The translations under genes were made by a program, and so were the position numbers. A model generated the notes under the pieces. The model worked only from the letters and a program-made list of their open reading frames with translations. It had not been told where the DNA came from and searched no databases. Positions 49,463-58,023 of a stretch of 64,000 nt of DNA are shown here, piece by piece. Where the stretch lies: assembly GCA_902578545.1 (NCBI GenBank), contig CACHDI010000001.1, forward strand, positions 248,001-312,000, written 5' to 3'. Origin of the DNA: an uncultured Alphaproteobacteria bacterium (GTDB lineage: Bacteria; Pseudomonadota; Alphaproteobacteria; Rhodobacterales; Rhodobacteraceae). Position 1 is the first letter of the stretch; every line of letters starts with the position of its first letter.

Positions 49463-51622
49463 ATGCTAAGTATTGGAGATCTTATAAATCAAATTAAATT
49501 ATATAATCCTAATGCAGATTTTGATTTAATAAAAAAATCTTACGACTACGGGTTTAATGCTCACAAAGGTCAGTATAGAGCATCAGGTGAAATATATTTT
49601 ACTCATCCTGTTCAGGTTGCTAAAATTGTAATTGATTTAAAATTAGACGAGTCAACTATAAAAACAGCTCTTTTACATGATACGGTAGAAGATACTGATA
49701 GCTCACTAAACCAATTAAAAATTGTTTTTGGTAGTGAGGTATCACAACTGGTAGATGGTGTCACAAAGCTCACAAATCTAGAATTAAGTTCCTTAGAAAC
49801 AAAGCACGCTGAAAATTTCAGAAAATTATTTATGGCTATGAGTAAAGATGTAAGGGTTTTATTGGTAAAATTAGCTGATAGATTACACAATATGAGAACT
49901 ATAAAGGCTTTACCCACAGATAAACAGATTAGAAAATCAAAAGAAACAATGGAAATTTTTGCTCCATTAGCTGGTCGTATGGGTATGCAATTTATGAGAG
50001 AGGAGTTAGAAGACCTTAGTTTCCGAGTACTTAATCCTGAAGCCAGAAATTCAATTATTAGAAGATTTATAACCTTAAGAAAAGAAACTGATGATTTAGT
50101 ACCCAAGATTATAGATGATATTAAACAACAATTAAAAAAAGAAAATGTAAATGCAAGAGTTACTGGAAGAGAAAAAAAACCTTATTCTATATGGAGAAAA
50201 ATGCAGTATAAAAAAGAGGGTTTTACAAGACTTTCTGATATATTTGCCTTTAGAATAGTAACTAAAAATGAAACAGATGCATATATTGCAATGGGTTCAG
50301 TTCATAGTAGATGGAGAGCAGTACCTGGTAAATTCAAAGACTACATCAGTCATCCCAAAAGCAATGGATATAGATCAATTCATACTACAGTTTCTGGAAG
50401 AGATGGTAAGAGAGTTGAAGTTCAGATTAGGACTGAAGAAATGGATGAAGTTGCGGAAAGTGGAGTTGCGGCTCACTGGTCTTATAGGGATGGTGAAAGA
50501 GTAAAAAATCCATTTGTTGTTGATCCTTTTAAGTGGTTAAGGGGATTAAGTGATGGATTTATAAAGAGTGAAAATCCAAGTGAGTTTTTTGAACATGTGA
50601 AACTCGAAATGTTTCAAGATCAGGTATTTTGTTTTACTCCAAAAGGAGAAGTAATAAAATTACCAAGGGGAGCAACACCTATCGACTTTGCTTATGCGAT
50701 TCATACCAGAATTGGTGATAGTTGTGTTGGTTCGCTTGTTGACGGGCAAAGGGTTCCTTTATGGACAAAATTAAAAAATGGACAATCAGTTTCAATTATT
50801 AGATCAGAAGCACAAAAACCGCAATCAAGTTGGGAAACAATGGTTTGTACTGGCAGAGCAAAAACAGCCATAAGAAGAAAATTAAGAGAAGAAAAAAGGG
50901 AAGAAAATATTAAAATTGGCAAAGAAATTGCCCGTGTTTCATTTGAAAATATTGGAAAAAAAGTAACTGAAAAAGCACTTTTAACTGCAGCCAAAAAGTT
51001 AGTAATTAATAATGTTGATGATCTTTTGGCTGCTCTTGGTTCAGTTGAATTAACAGGTGATGAACTGATTAAAACCCTATATCCAAAAAAGGTGACTGGT
51101 CTTACAATACAAAATTTTGGAGAAAGAAAACTTTCGTTTGTTGGTTTGGATCCTCATCAGCAGGCCAATACTGCTTCCTGTTGTAAGCCAATTCCAGGAG
51201 AAAGGATTGTCGGTATAACTGAAAAAAATAAAGGAATAATAATACACGCGATTGATTGTGATAACTTAGAAAATTTAGATATTAAATCAAGAAATTGGTT
51301 AGATTTGAGATGGCCAGAAGGTGACATTCAAATTTCACATCCTACAAGTTTAACTATTTCTATGTACAATGGTGTTGGAGTTCTTGGGAGGATATGCTCC
51401 CTAATTGGCGAAAGAGGAGCAAACATAACCAATATTGATTTTGTTGATAGAAAACCTGATTTTTACAGTATCGTCATAGAAATTCATGTAAAAGATCTCA
51501 AGCACTTATCTGATATTATGACATCTATTGAGGCAGATACTGATATTGCGACAGTAATTAGAACAAAAGAGTTTATAGAGACACCTAGTAATCAAAAAAT
51601 TCAATCATTATCTAACTATTGA
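49463..51622 (+). CDS. RelA/SpoT-type bifunctional (p)ppGpp synthetase/hydrolase
   Basis: This is the long RSH protein that makes and breaks the stringent alarmone. I use the ATG at 49463 over a GTG at 49451. The 719 residues have an HD hydrolase domain with LLHDTVEDT (71–79), the synthetase domain with REKKPYSIWRKMQYK and NGYRSIHTTV, a TGS domain around ATPIDFAYAIHTRIG, and a C-terminal ACT domain from about TSLTISMYNGVGVLG. The intact HD residues predict hydrolase activity. It is the only RSH in the window. Confidence 0.95.
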   Translation: MLSIGDLINQIKLYNPNADFDLIKKSYDYGFNAHKGQYRASGEIYFTHPVQVAKIVIDLKLDESTIKTALLHDTVEDTDSSLNQLKIVFGSEVSQLVDGVTKLTNLELSSLETKHAENFRKLFMAMSKDVRVLLVKLADRLHNMRTIKALPTDKQIRKSKETMEIFAPLAGRMGMQFMREELEDLSFRVLNPEARNSIIRRFITLRKETDDLVPKIIDDIKQQLKKENVNARVTGREKKPYSIWRKMQYKKEGFTRLSDIFAFRIVTKNETDAYIAMGSVHSRWRAVPGKFKDYISHPKSNGYRSIHTTVSGRDGKRVEVQIRTEEMDEVAESGVAAHWSYRDGERVKNPFVVDPFKWLRGLSDGFIKSENPSEFFEHVKLEMFQDQVFCFTPKGEVIKLPRGATPIDFAYAIHTRIGDSCVGSLVDGQRVPLWTKLKNGQSVSIIRSEAQKPQSSWETMVCTGRAKTAIRRKLREEKREENIKIGKEIARVSFENIGKKVTEKALLTAAKKLVINNVDDLLAALGSVELTGDELIKTLYPKKVTGLTIQNFGERKLSFVGLDPHQQANTASCCKPIPGERIVGITEKNKGIIIHAIDCDNLENLDIKSRNWLDLRWPEGDIQISHPTSLTISMYNGVGVLGRICSLIGERGANITNIDFVDRKPDFYSIVIEIHVKDLKHLSDIMTSIEADTDIATVIRTKEFIETPSNQKIQSLSNY

Positions 51623-51644
51623 TCATCTAATTATCACTAATATT

Positions 51645-52226
51645 ATGGTATTTAAGAGAAAAAAAAAGCTGACCATATTCAAAAATCTTAAATCCTTATT
51701 TTTTCCTGAAAGAGGATGGAGAAGAGCTATTGAGTATATAAGTCACAGAATTAGGAGATTACCAGACACTCCTCATAGAATTGCATTAGGTCTTTCTTTT
51801 GGAGTTTTGGCTTCTTTTTCTCCTTTATTTGGGTTTCATTTTTTATTAGGAGCATTTTTAGCGTATTTATTTAATGCAAACGTGTTTGCATCCATATTAG
51901 GAACTTTTTTTGGAAATCCTATAACTTTTCCATTTATAGCAGCTATCAGTGTTCGAACAGGTAGTTTTGTATCAGATAGAATTTATATAATTGAAAATGA
52001 GCAGAGTATTTCTGATACCTGGGAATTCAATTCTGAATTTACTAGTCTAAGTGTTTTTGAAAAATTTCTGGTTGAAGTTTATTTTGAAAAATTAATTCCT
52101 TACAGTATTGGTGGAACAATATGCGGAATTATTGCTGCTTTAATAGTATATCTATTATCAAGACCACTTATTAGTTCTTATCAAAAAAGAAAAAAAAAAA
52201 GAAAAAAGATTAATGCTAAATTATAA
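51645..52226 (+). CDS. DUF2062 family membrane protein
   Basis: The 193 residues have a basic N-terminus, then SPHRIALGLSFG-like sequence (here DTPHRIALGLSFGVLASFSPLFGFHFL), the GNPITFPFIAA motif and a C-terminal membrane helix. That is the DUF2062 pattern. The gene almost always lies between the RSH gene and pdxJ in alphaproteobacteria, as here. The tail is very lysine-rich. Function is unknown. Confidence 0.88.
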   Translation: MVFKRKKKLTIFKNLKSLFFPERGWRRAIEYISHRIRRLPDTPHRIALGLSFGVLASFSPLFGFHFLLGAFLAYLFNANVFASILGTFFGNPITFPFIAAISVRTGSFVSDRIYIIENEQSISDTWEFNSEFTSLSVFEKFLVEVYFEKLIPYSIGGTICGIIAALIVYLLSRPLISSYQKRKKKRKKINAKL

Positions 52227-52244
52227 TGGAGTAAAATTTTAATA

Positions 52245-52997
52245 ATGAACAAAATTTCTAGAATTCGCTTAGGTGTGAATATTGATCATGTAGCAACGCT
52301 TAGAAATGCCCGAGGAACCTTTTATCCTGATCCTCTAAAAATGGTAAAACTTCTTGAAAAATTAGATGTCGATGGAGTTACTGTTCATCTTAGAGAAGAT
52401 AGAAGACACATAATTGATTCAGATGTTAAGAGAATCAATAATGAATCTCATCTTCCAGTTAATTTAGAAATGGCTGCTACAGAGGAGATGCAAAAAATTG
52501 CAACAGAACTCATTCCTAATGCTGTTTGTTTGGTTCCAGAGAAAAGAGAAGAAAGAACTACAGAAGGGGGTCTAGATGTTATTACTGAGGAAAATAAATT
52601 AAAAACTTTTTTAGATCCAATAATCCAAAAAAATATTCGAGTTTCTTTATTTGTTTCACCTGATATTAGCCAAATAGAAGCAGCTTCTAGAGTTGGAGCA
52701 AATATTATTGAACTTAATACAGGAACTTTTTGTGATTTGTTGATTGAAAATAATAAGAAAGAGTATTTGAAAGAGTTTGAGAAACTGAAGGAGGCCTCAG
52801 TTTACGGAAAGAATCTAGGATTAGAAATTCATGGTGGCCATGGTTTAACTTTCGAAAGTGTAAAGTATATTGCATCTATTCCTGAAATAAGAGAATTAAA
52901 CATAGGGCATTTTTTAATTTCACAAGCAGTTTTTGATGGTATAGAAAAAACAATTAATACAATGAGATTAGAAATTGATAACTCTCAAAAAAAATAG
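52245..52997 (+). CDS. pdxJ: Pyridoxine 5'-phosphate synthase
   Basis: PdxJ condenses 1-deoxyxylulose 5-phosphate with 3-amino-2-oxopropyl phosphate to make vitamin B6. The 250 residues show RLGVNIDHVATLRNARG, VDGVTVHLREDRRHI, VCLVPEKREERTTEGGLDV, and LEIHGGHGLTFESVKYIASI, all in family order. It follows DUF2062 by 18 bp and precedes acpS by 7 bp. Confidence 0.97.
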   Translation: MNKISRIRLGVNIDHVATLRNARGTFYPDPLKMVKLLEKLDVDGVTVHLREDRRHIIDSDVKRINNESHLPVNLEMAATEEMQKIATELIPNAVCLVPEKREERTTEGGLDVITEENKLKTFLDPIIQKNIRVSLFVSPDISQIEAASRVGANIIELNTGTFCDLLIENNKKEYLKEFEKLKEASVYGKNLGLEIHGGHGLTFESVKYIASIPEIRELNIGHFLISQAVFDGIEKTINTMRLEIDNSQKK

Positions 52998-53004
52998 GTA
53001 ATTT

Positions 53005-53418
53005 ATGCTGCTCGGTCTGGGAAATGATATCGTTTCTGTGAAGAGAATAAAAAATTCTTACCAAAGATTTGGTAAACGTTTAGAGAATAGAATTTATACA
53101 ACGGCAGAAATAAAATTGATCTGGGAAAGAGGGTCTCCTTGTTTTAAGACTCTTTCTAGTCGTTGGGCTGCTAAAGAGGCATTTGTAAAAGCATTAGGTA
53201 CAGGTTTTAGAAAAGGAATTGTTTGGAAAGACATTTCTGTATTAAATAATTTGAATGGTAAACCTGAACTAGTTATAAGAGGCCAAGCTAAAGTTTGTCT
53301 AAATAGTATAGTACCTGCGGATAAAAGTCCGATTATTCACATATCTATTTCAGATGAAAAGGAAATTGTTAACGCAATTGTAATAATCGAGGCAAGAGAT
53401 TTAAATCATCTTAATTAA
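53005..53418 (+). CDS. acpS: Holo-[acyl-carrier-protein] synthase
   Basis: AcpS attaches 4'-phosphopantetheine from CoA to acyl carrier protein. The 137 residues have the two metal-binding motifs: Asp8 in GLGNDIVSVKRI and the Glu in SSRWAAKEAFVKALGTGF. Length is normal. The pdxJ–acpS–lepB order is standard for alphaproteobacteria. Confidence 0.95.
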   Translation: MLLGLGNDIVSVKRIKNSYQRFGKRLENRIYTTAEIKLIWERGSPCFKTLSSRWAAKEAFVKALGTGFRKGIVWKDISVLNNLNGKPELVIRGQAKVCLNSIVPADKSPIIHISISDEKEIVNAIVIIEARDLNHLN

Positions 53419-53437
53419 TATAGAGAATTATAAAACA

Positions 53438-54229
53438 ATGGCAAAAAAAGATAAAAATCTTATTGATAGTATAAAAGAATTTCTAAAAACAATATTTTTT
53501 GCTTTATTGATTGCTGGATTAATCAGAACTCTTTTTTTCCAACCTTTTTGGATACCCTCAGGTTCTATGAAACCTAATCTTTTAATTGGAGATTATATTT
53601 TTGTTAACAAATTTGTATATGGCTATTCCAAATATTCATGTCCATTTTCGTTATGTCCTTTCTCAGGAAGAATTTTTTATACAGAACCTAAGAGAGGAGA
53701 TGTAGTCGTATTTAGGCATCCAGTAAATGGGAAAGATTATGTAAAAAGGTTAATTGGACTACCAGGTGATGAAATATCTATAACAGATGGACGTCTTATA
53801 ATAAATGGAGAAAAAATAAATACTCAACAAATTGAGCCTTTTTCTGAAAAAAAAGAAATGCAAGGCCCATTAGCATCTATTCCAAGATGTAGTAATGCTC
53901 CAGTTTCTTTAGGTGCTCAATGTAAAAAAAGACAATACCAAGAAGAAATTTTAGATGGCTTAAAAGTAAATGTTCTTGATATAGCAGATAATGAATATGG
54001 TGATAATATTACATCACTGAAAGTTCCAAAGGATAATTTCTTTTTTGTTGGTGATAATCGCGATAATTCATTAGACAGTCGTTTCGGTAGGACAGCAGGA
54101 GGTGTTGGTTTTGTTAAATCTGAAAACCTCATTGGAAGAGCAGATGGAATTTTATTTTCTTCTGCTGGCAAGATGCTGATATCTTTTTGGTCATGGAGAA
54201 AAGATCGTTTTTTTAAGGCAGTAAATTGA
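53438..54229 (+). CDS. lepB: Signal peptidase I
   Basis: LepB cleaves secretory signal peptides at the periplasmic face of the inner membrane. The 263 residues have one N-terminal membrane helix (about 17–34), the catalytic serine Ser43 in PSGSMKPNLL, the general base Lys103 in GKDYVKRLIGLPGD, and the box E motif GDNRDNSLDSRF. The stop overlaps the TTG start of rnc by 4 bp (TTGA). Confidence 0.96.
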   Translation: MAKKDKNLIDSIKEFLKTIFFALLIAGLIRTLFFQPFWIPSGSMKPNLLIGDYIFVNKFVYGYSKYSCPFSLCPFSGRIFYTEPKRGDVVVFRHPVNGKDYVKRLIGLPGDEISITDGRLIINGEKINTQQIEPFSEKKEMQGPLASIPRCSNAPVSLGAQCKKRQYQEEILDGLKVNVLDIADNEYGDNITSLKVPKDNFFFVGDNRDNSLDSRFGRTAGGVGFVKSENLIGRADGILFSSAGKMLISFWSWRKDRFFKAVN

Positions 54230-54906
54230 AACTTAATTCAAATCAAAAAGAATTATGCAAAAATATAGATTATTCATTTCAAAATCTTTACCTTCTTGAA
54301 CAGGCCTTAATACATTCTTCTTTAAAATCAAGAGGACTAAATAATAATCAAAGAATGGAATTTTTGGGAGACAGAATCCTTGGTTTTGTCATTTCAGATT
54401 ATTTATTTAATCATTATCCAAAATGGAGAGAAGGTGATCTTGCACTTAATTATAATGCATTAGTTTGTAAAGAAACATGTAGTGAAATTGCAGAGCAAAT
54501 TGGATTAGGTCAGTCATTAATTATGGGTAAATCAGAGTCAAAACATGGTGGTCGACTGAAAAAAGCTATTCTAGCAGATGCTATAGAAGCTCTTATTGCT
54601 GCAGTATATCTTGATTCAAAATTAAGCACAGTCAAACATTTAATCTTAAAATTATGGTCTTCAAAATTAAATAATGTAGGAGATGTTGAGTTAGATCCTA
54701 AAACAGCATTGCAACATTGGGTACAAGAAAAAAAGGGTGGATTACCAAATTACACTGATATGAAGAGGGAAGGATCTGATCATGATCCAATTTTTTATGT
54801 AGAAGTTAAATTGGAAAATGGTTTGTCTGCTATTGGGAGAGATAAATCAAAAAGAAAAGCTCAACAAAATGCTGCTCAAAAATTATTATCCAAGATAAAA
54901 AATTGA
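54226..54906 (+). CDS. rnc: Ribonuclease III
   Basis: RNase III cuts double-stranded RNA, including rRNA precursors. The start is a TTG at 54226 inside the lepB stop (TTGA), with AAGG at 54214–54217 before it. The 226 residues have the catalytic signature NQRMEFLGDRILGFVI (41–56), the second acidic motif DAIEALIAAVYLD, and a C-terminal double-stranded-RNA-binding domain ending KRKAQQNAAQKLL. Confidence 0.95.
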   Translation: MKLNSNQKELCKNIDYSFQNLYLLEQALIHSSLKSRGLNNNQRMEFLGDRILGFVISDYLFNHYPKWREGDLALNYNALVCKETCSEIAEQIGLGQSLIMGKSESKHGGRLKKAILADAIEALIAAVYLDSKLSTVKHLILKLWSSKLNNVGDVELDPKTALQHWVQEKKGGLPNYTDMKREGSDHDPIFYVEVKLENGLSAIGRDKSKRKAQQNAAQKLLSKIKN

Positions 54907-54908
54907 TA

Positions 54909-55784
54909 ATGCTCAGTAATCCAAAAAATTCTGGTATTGTTACAATTATTGGGGAAGTAAACGTTGGTAAGTCTAGTTTATTAAATATTCTTGTGAAAAA
55001 GGATGTTTCAATAATAACGCATAAATCGAATACTACGAATAAGCAAATAAAGGGGATAAAAAGTTATAAAAACTCTCAAATTATTTTTATTGATACTCCT
55101 GGTTTGTATATAAATAAGGGAAAGACTAATCGTAACTTTTTAAGTGAGATCTGGAGTGCAGTTACAGAAGCGGATTTTTTATGCATTGTAGTTGATGGTA
55201 ATAGAACTGTATCAAATGTTGTGTATCAATTGCTTGAACAGATTAATGAAAAAAATCTTCCAAAAAAAAGAATTATACTTGCAATTAATAAAATAGACTT
55301 AATTTCAAAAGATAAATTATTAAAAAAGACACAAGAAATAAATGATAAATATGAATTTGATAAAATATTTATGATTTCAGCCTTAAAAAACGACGGTATT
55401 GATGATTTATTGAATTGGTTTACTAAACATTTACCTCAAAAAAAGTGGTTATATCCACCACACATTATTTCTGATCAATCTCTTGATCAGCAATTAAATG
55501 AAAAAACCAGACAGATAATTTTACTTCGTATTCATGACGAAATACCTTATAATATCGAGGTTTCTTCAGATAATATAATAAATGTTTCCAAATCAAAATT
55601 GAGAATTTTTCAGTCCATTTATGTTCATAATCAAAGGCATCGAAGTATTTTGATTGGAAAAAAGGGGGAGACAATAAAATCTATATCCATAGGTGCACGA
55701 AAAAAAATAGAAAAGTTTACTAACAAAAAAATTGATCTTTTTTTGGAAGTAAAAATTAAGAAAAAAGGTGTAGTGGTTAATTAA
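54909..55784 (+). CDS. era: GTPase Era
   Basis: Era binds 16S rRNA and helps 30S subunit maturation. I use the ATG at 54909; a TTG at 54903 overlaps the rnc stop. The 291 residues have the P-loop GEVNVGKSSLLN (15–26), DTPG (62–65), NKID, and a C-terminal KH domain with ILIGKKGETIKSISIGARKKIEKF. The P-loop uses GEVN rather than the common GRPN or GAPN, which does not affect the essential GKS. Confidence 0.95.
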   Translation: MLSNPKNSGIVTIIGEVNVGKSSLLNILVKKDVSIITHKSNTTNKQIKGIKSYKNSQIIFIDTPGLYINKGKTNRNFLSEIWSAVTEADFLCIVVDGNRTVSNVVYQLLEQINEKNLPKKRIILAINKIDLISKDKLLKKTQEINDKYEFDKIFMISALKNDGIDDLLNWFTKHLPQKKWLYPPHIISDQSLDQQLNEKTRQIILLRIHDEIPYNIEVSSDNIINVSKSKLRIFQSIYVHNQRHRSILIGKKGETIKSISIGARKKIEKFTNKKIDLFLEVKIKKKGVVVN

Positions 55785-55802
55785 GGTAATTTTAATAAAA
55801 GT

Positions 55803-56135
55803 ATGAAAATTTTAAGAGTAACTACTGAACTTTGGATTTCAGCGTATCGAACGAAATTAGAAAAAGAGGGTATTCCTTTTTATTTTTATAAAAAGGGTGA
55901 TTACTCTGCAGGAGCAATATTAATTAAATTTTTTAGTTTTGAAGGTGAAGTAGAATTATTTCATAGGGTAATAGATTTAAATGGCAAACAAAAATGGGAA
56001 TTACTTTTGATTGGTAGTGAACAAAAAATTGATAATGCTATAAAACGGCAATCTGACATGGACCCAGATATATGGGTTTTGGCAATTGATGACCCCAGAG
56101 GTAAAAATTATTTAAATGATTTTGACGAATTATAA
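55803..56135 (+). CDS. DUF1491 family protein
   Basis: The 110 residues contain VTTELWISAYRTKLEKEGIPF, KKGDYSAGAILIKF, and MDPDIWVLAIDDPRGKNYL at the end, the conserved pieces of DUF1491. These are alphaproteobacterial proteins of unknown function often found between era and recO, as here. It ends 2 bp before recO and is 18 bp after era. Confidence 0.85.
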   Translation: MKILRVTTELWISAYRTKLEKEGIPFYFYKKGDYSAGAILIKFFSFEGEVELFHRVIDLNGKQKWELLLIGSEQKIDNAIKRQSDMDPDIWVLAIDDPRGKNYLNDFDEL

Positions 56136-56137
56136 TT

Positions 56138-56878
56138 ATGAATTGGACTGACGAAGGACTTTTATTAAGTGTCAAGCCGTACGGAGAAAGGGCAGCAGTT
56201 ATTCAAGTTCTAACTGAACATAAAGGTCTTCATGCTGGATTAATCCAAAATGCTTTTTCGAGAAAAATGAATTCTACTTTACAACCTTCTAATCAACTAC
56301 ATTTAAATTGGTCTAGTCGTTTAGAAGAACATTTAGGAATTTACAAAGCTGATTTATTAAGGAGCAGAGTTGATATTTTTTTATCTAATAAACTTGCTTT
56401 AGATGTTTTTAATACAATATCTGCTCTTTGTTTGTCGACTTTAGCTGAAAGAGATCCAATACCAGGACTATATAAAAATACTACAAATTTTCTTGACCAA
56501 ATAACTAATATAAAAAAGTGGGAATTTTTTTATATTCATTGGGAATTGAATTTATTAGCATCTTTAGGTTACGGTCTTGATTTAAAAAAATGTGCTGCCA
56601 CTGGTACTACAGAAAATCTTTTTTATATTTCGCCCAAATCTGGGAAGGCTGTTTGTAAAGAAAAGGGACTAAAATATGATAAAAAACTTCTACGTTTTCC
56701 TTCAATTTTAAGGGATGTAGGAAAAAATCATGAATTTAATCGGTCAGATTTATTAGATGGTTTAAAAATAACTGGTTTTTTTTTAAAAAAATGCCTTATT
56801 GATTCCTTACAGAATAGTCAGACTATTATTATAAGACAAAGATTAATCGATACCCTATCCAATGAGGAAAATACCTGA
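56138..56878 (+). CDS. recO: DNA repair protein RecO
   Basis: RecO loads RecA onto SSB-coated DNA in the RecFOR pathway. The 246 residues have the N-terminal OB fold (DEGLLLSVKPYGERAAVIQVLTEHKGLHAG), and a helical domain with LLASLGYGLDLKKCAATG and SPKSGKAVC. The zinc-type cysteines are reduced in number compared with some homologues. It is the last core gene of the rightward operon; the repeat island starts immediately after it. Confidence 0.92.
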   Translation: MNWTDEGLLLSVKPYGERAAVIQVLTEHKGLHAGLIQNAFSRKMNSTLQPSNQLHLNWSSRLEEHLGIYKADLLRSRVDIFLSNKLALDVFNTISALCLSTLAERDPIPGLYKNTTNFLDQITNIKKWEFFYIHWELNLLASLGYGLDLKKCAATGTTENLFYISPKSGKAVCKEKGLKYDKKLLRFPSILRDVGKNHEFNRSDLLDGLKITGFFLKKCLIDSLQNSQTIIIRQRLIDTLSNEENT

Positions 56879-56929
56879 TTTAAGCCATATAAATAAGAGG
56901 TTTGATTTTCTATTTCTCTGAAAAAGGCT

Positions 56930-57056
56930 CAAAAGGTGGACTTTGAGGTGGAGAATTTTGAGTTTTTGTTTTGAAACCCCTCTACTGGACATGGTGGACA
57001 TGTACTTGGGGGTACCCCAAAAACCATAGCCTATTTTGCGAGTATTACTTCTCACA
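56930..57056 (+). repeat. Island repeat copy A (long form), between recO and metalloprotease
   Basis: Copy A fills the convergent spacer after recO. It has a leader shared only with copy B (CAAAAGGTGGACTTT at 56930–56944; TTTTGAGTTTTTGTTTTGAA at 56957–56974 in large part), a 9-bp unit in tandem (TGGACATGG then TGGACATGT), a hairpin (GTAC at 57002–57005 with GTAC at 57012–57015), and the tail CCCCAAAAACCATAGCC, TATTTT, then TTACTTCTCACA. It is more diverged in the middle than the others. Confidence 0.8.
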
Positions 57057-57074
57057 TGTTTTGAAAAGATTAAA

Positions 57075-57812
57075 TCAGTTTTCTTTTCCAAAAATTGATT
57101 GCAAAGCCAAGAGATCTACTCTGGAATAGAATTTAAGATATTCCCAACCTTCTGGAGGATCCTCGTATGCCATAACTGTCAATCCAGTATGAGCTGTCTT
57201 ATCTCCATACTCTTCTGTGGATCCTATGCAGTTACCGTCCGAATTATCGAAGGGATGTTTTAAGCCTAAAATATGTCCCAATTCATGGTAAAAAACAGTT
57301 GCATAATTGCTTTCTTCCATATTGTAATTCAATACCAAAACATATTCTTCCCCATCTTTGGTCTCAGAAACATAGCCTACCATATCTAAATTTTCATATT
57401 CATCAGGGTTACTTCCATCATGTACAGCGATAATAAAATCGGCATCAGAGCGCTTTTGGGTTCGGACAAATTTAATACTTAAAAATTGATCGAGTGCTGA
57501 TATTTTTTTTTCAAACCAATCAACATCTTGATCGTCAAGCGCTATGGAACGAAATTCTGTATATTCCATCATCTCTTCTTCTGTTTCATAATATGTTTCA
57601 GATTGTTCAACAAAGTACCAAACTTCAGACTTTTCTAAGCTAGCATAATTTTCCTCTAAATACTCTAGCAATTCATTTGCCCAATCTTTCTGAACTAGCA
57701 CCTCAACCCACGTATTATCGTCAGCATCAAGACTATAACAATCATCAGCAGCAGAAACTGTTCCAGCCCATGTCAGAAAAGAAAGTGCCATCACTAAAAA
57801 TATAAAATTCAT
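57075..57812 (-). CDS. Secreted metzincin-type zinc metalloprotease
   Basis: The 245 residues from ATG 57812 (a TTG at 57845 is in frame) begin with a signal peptide cleaved near VSA/ADD (about 21/22). The C-terminal third has the full metzincin zinc motif HELGHILGLKH (His176, Glu177, His180, His186) and a Met-turn TVMAYED with Met at about 214, then VDLLALQSIFG as in serralysin/matrixin proteases. No RTX repeats are present. Three lines counted (57121–57300) are 39% G+C, above the core. It probably degrades extracellular or envelope protein. Confidence 0.85.
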   Translation of the reverse strand: MNFIFLVMALSFLTWAGTVSAADDCYSLDADDNTWVEVLVQKDWANELLEYLEENYASLEKSEVWYFVEQSETYYETEEEMMEYTEFRSIALDDQDVDWFEKKISALDQFLSIKFVRTQKRSDADFIIAVHDGSNPDEYENLDMVGYVSETKDGEEYVLVLNYNMEESNYATVFYHELGHILGLKHPFDNSDGNCIGSTEEYGDKTAHTGLTVMAYEDPPEGWEYLKFYSRVDLLALQSIFGKEN

Positions 57813-57876
57813 AATCAAGTTAACTTTTGTTTTAATAAATATCAAACTGCTACCCAGTTTATCATACTCTTTTATG

Positions 57877-58017
57877 TTAAATTGTTAATTGGATTCTATT
57901 TAGGTAGTTAATCATAATCGAGACAGGATCAATGGTCACCCAAAAAGCTGCATTCCCACTTGGCCACACCCCATTTGGATCTTTTTAATTAGCGTTCATT
58001 TTTCTTTGCAAGTTCAA
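57877..58017 (-). pseudogene. Possible remnant of a short coding sequence
   Basis: The minus strand from an ATG at 57999 reads MNAN, then an in-frame TAA (57985–57987), then KDPNGVWPSGNAAFWVTI and DPVSIMINYLNRIQLTI to a stop at 57877–57879. The composition (W, P, G, A rich) and the locally higher G+C look protein-coding rather than random, and a second frame upstream reads FELAKKNER. This would fit a decayed gene, but it is short and I recognise no family. Confidence 0.3.
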
Positions 58018-58023
58018 AATGTA

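Noticed and set aside
49612-50106. A minus-strand frame of 164 codons inside the RelA/SpoT-type gene
   Set aside because: The plus-strand protein is complete with all domains, so this frame is a shadow.
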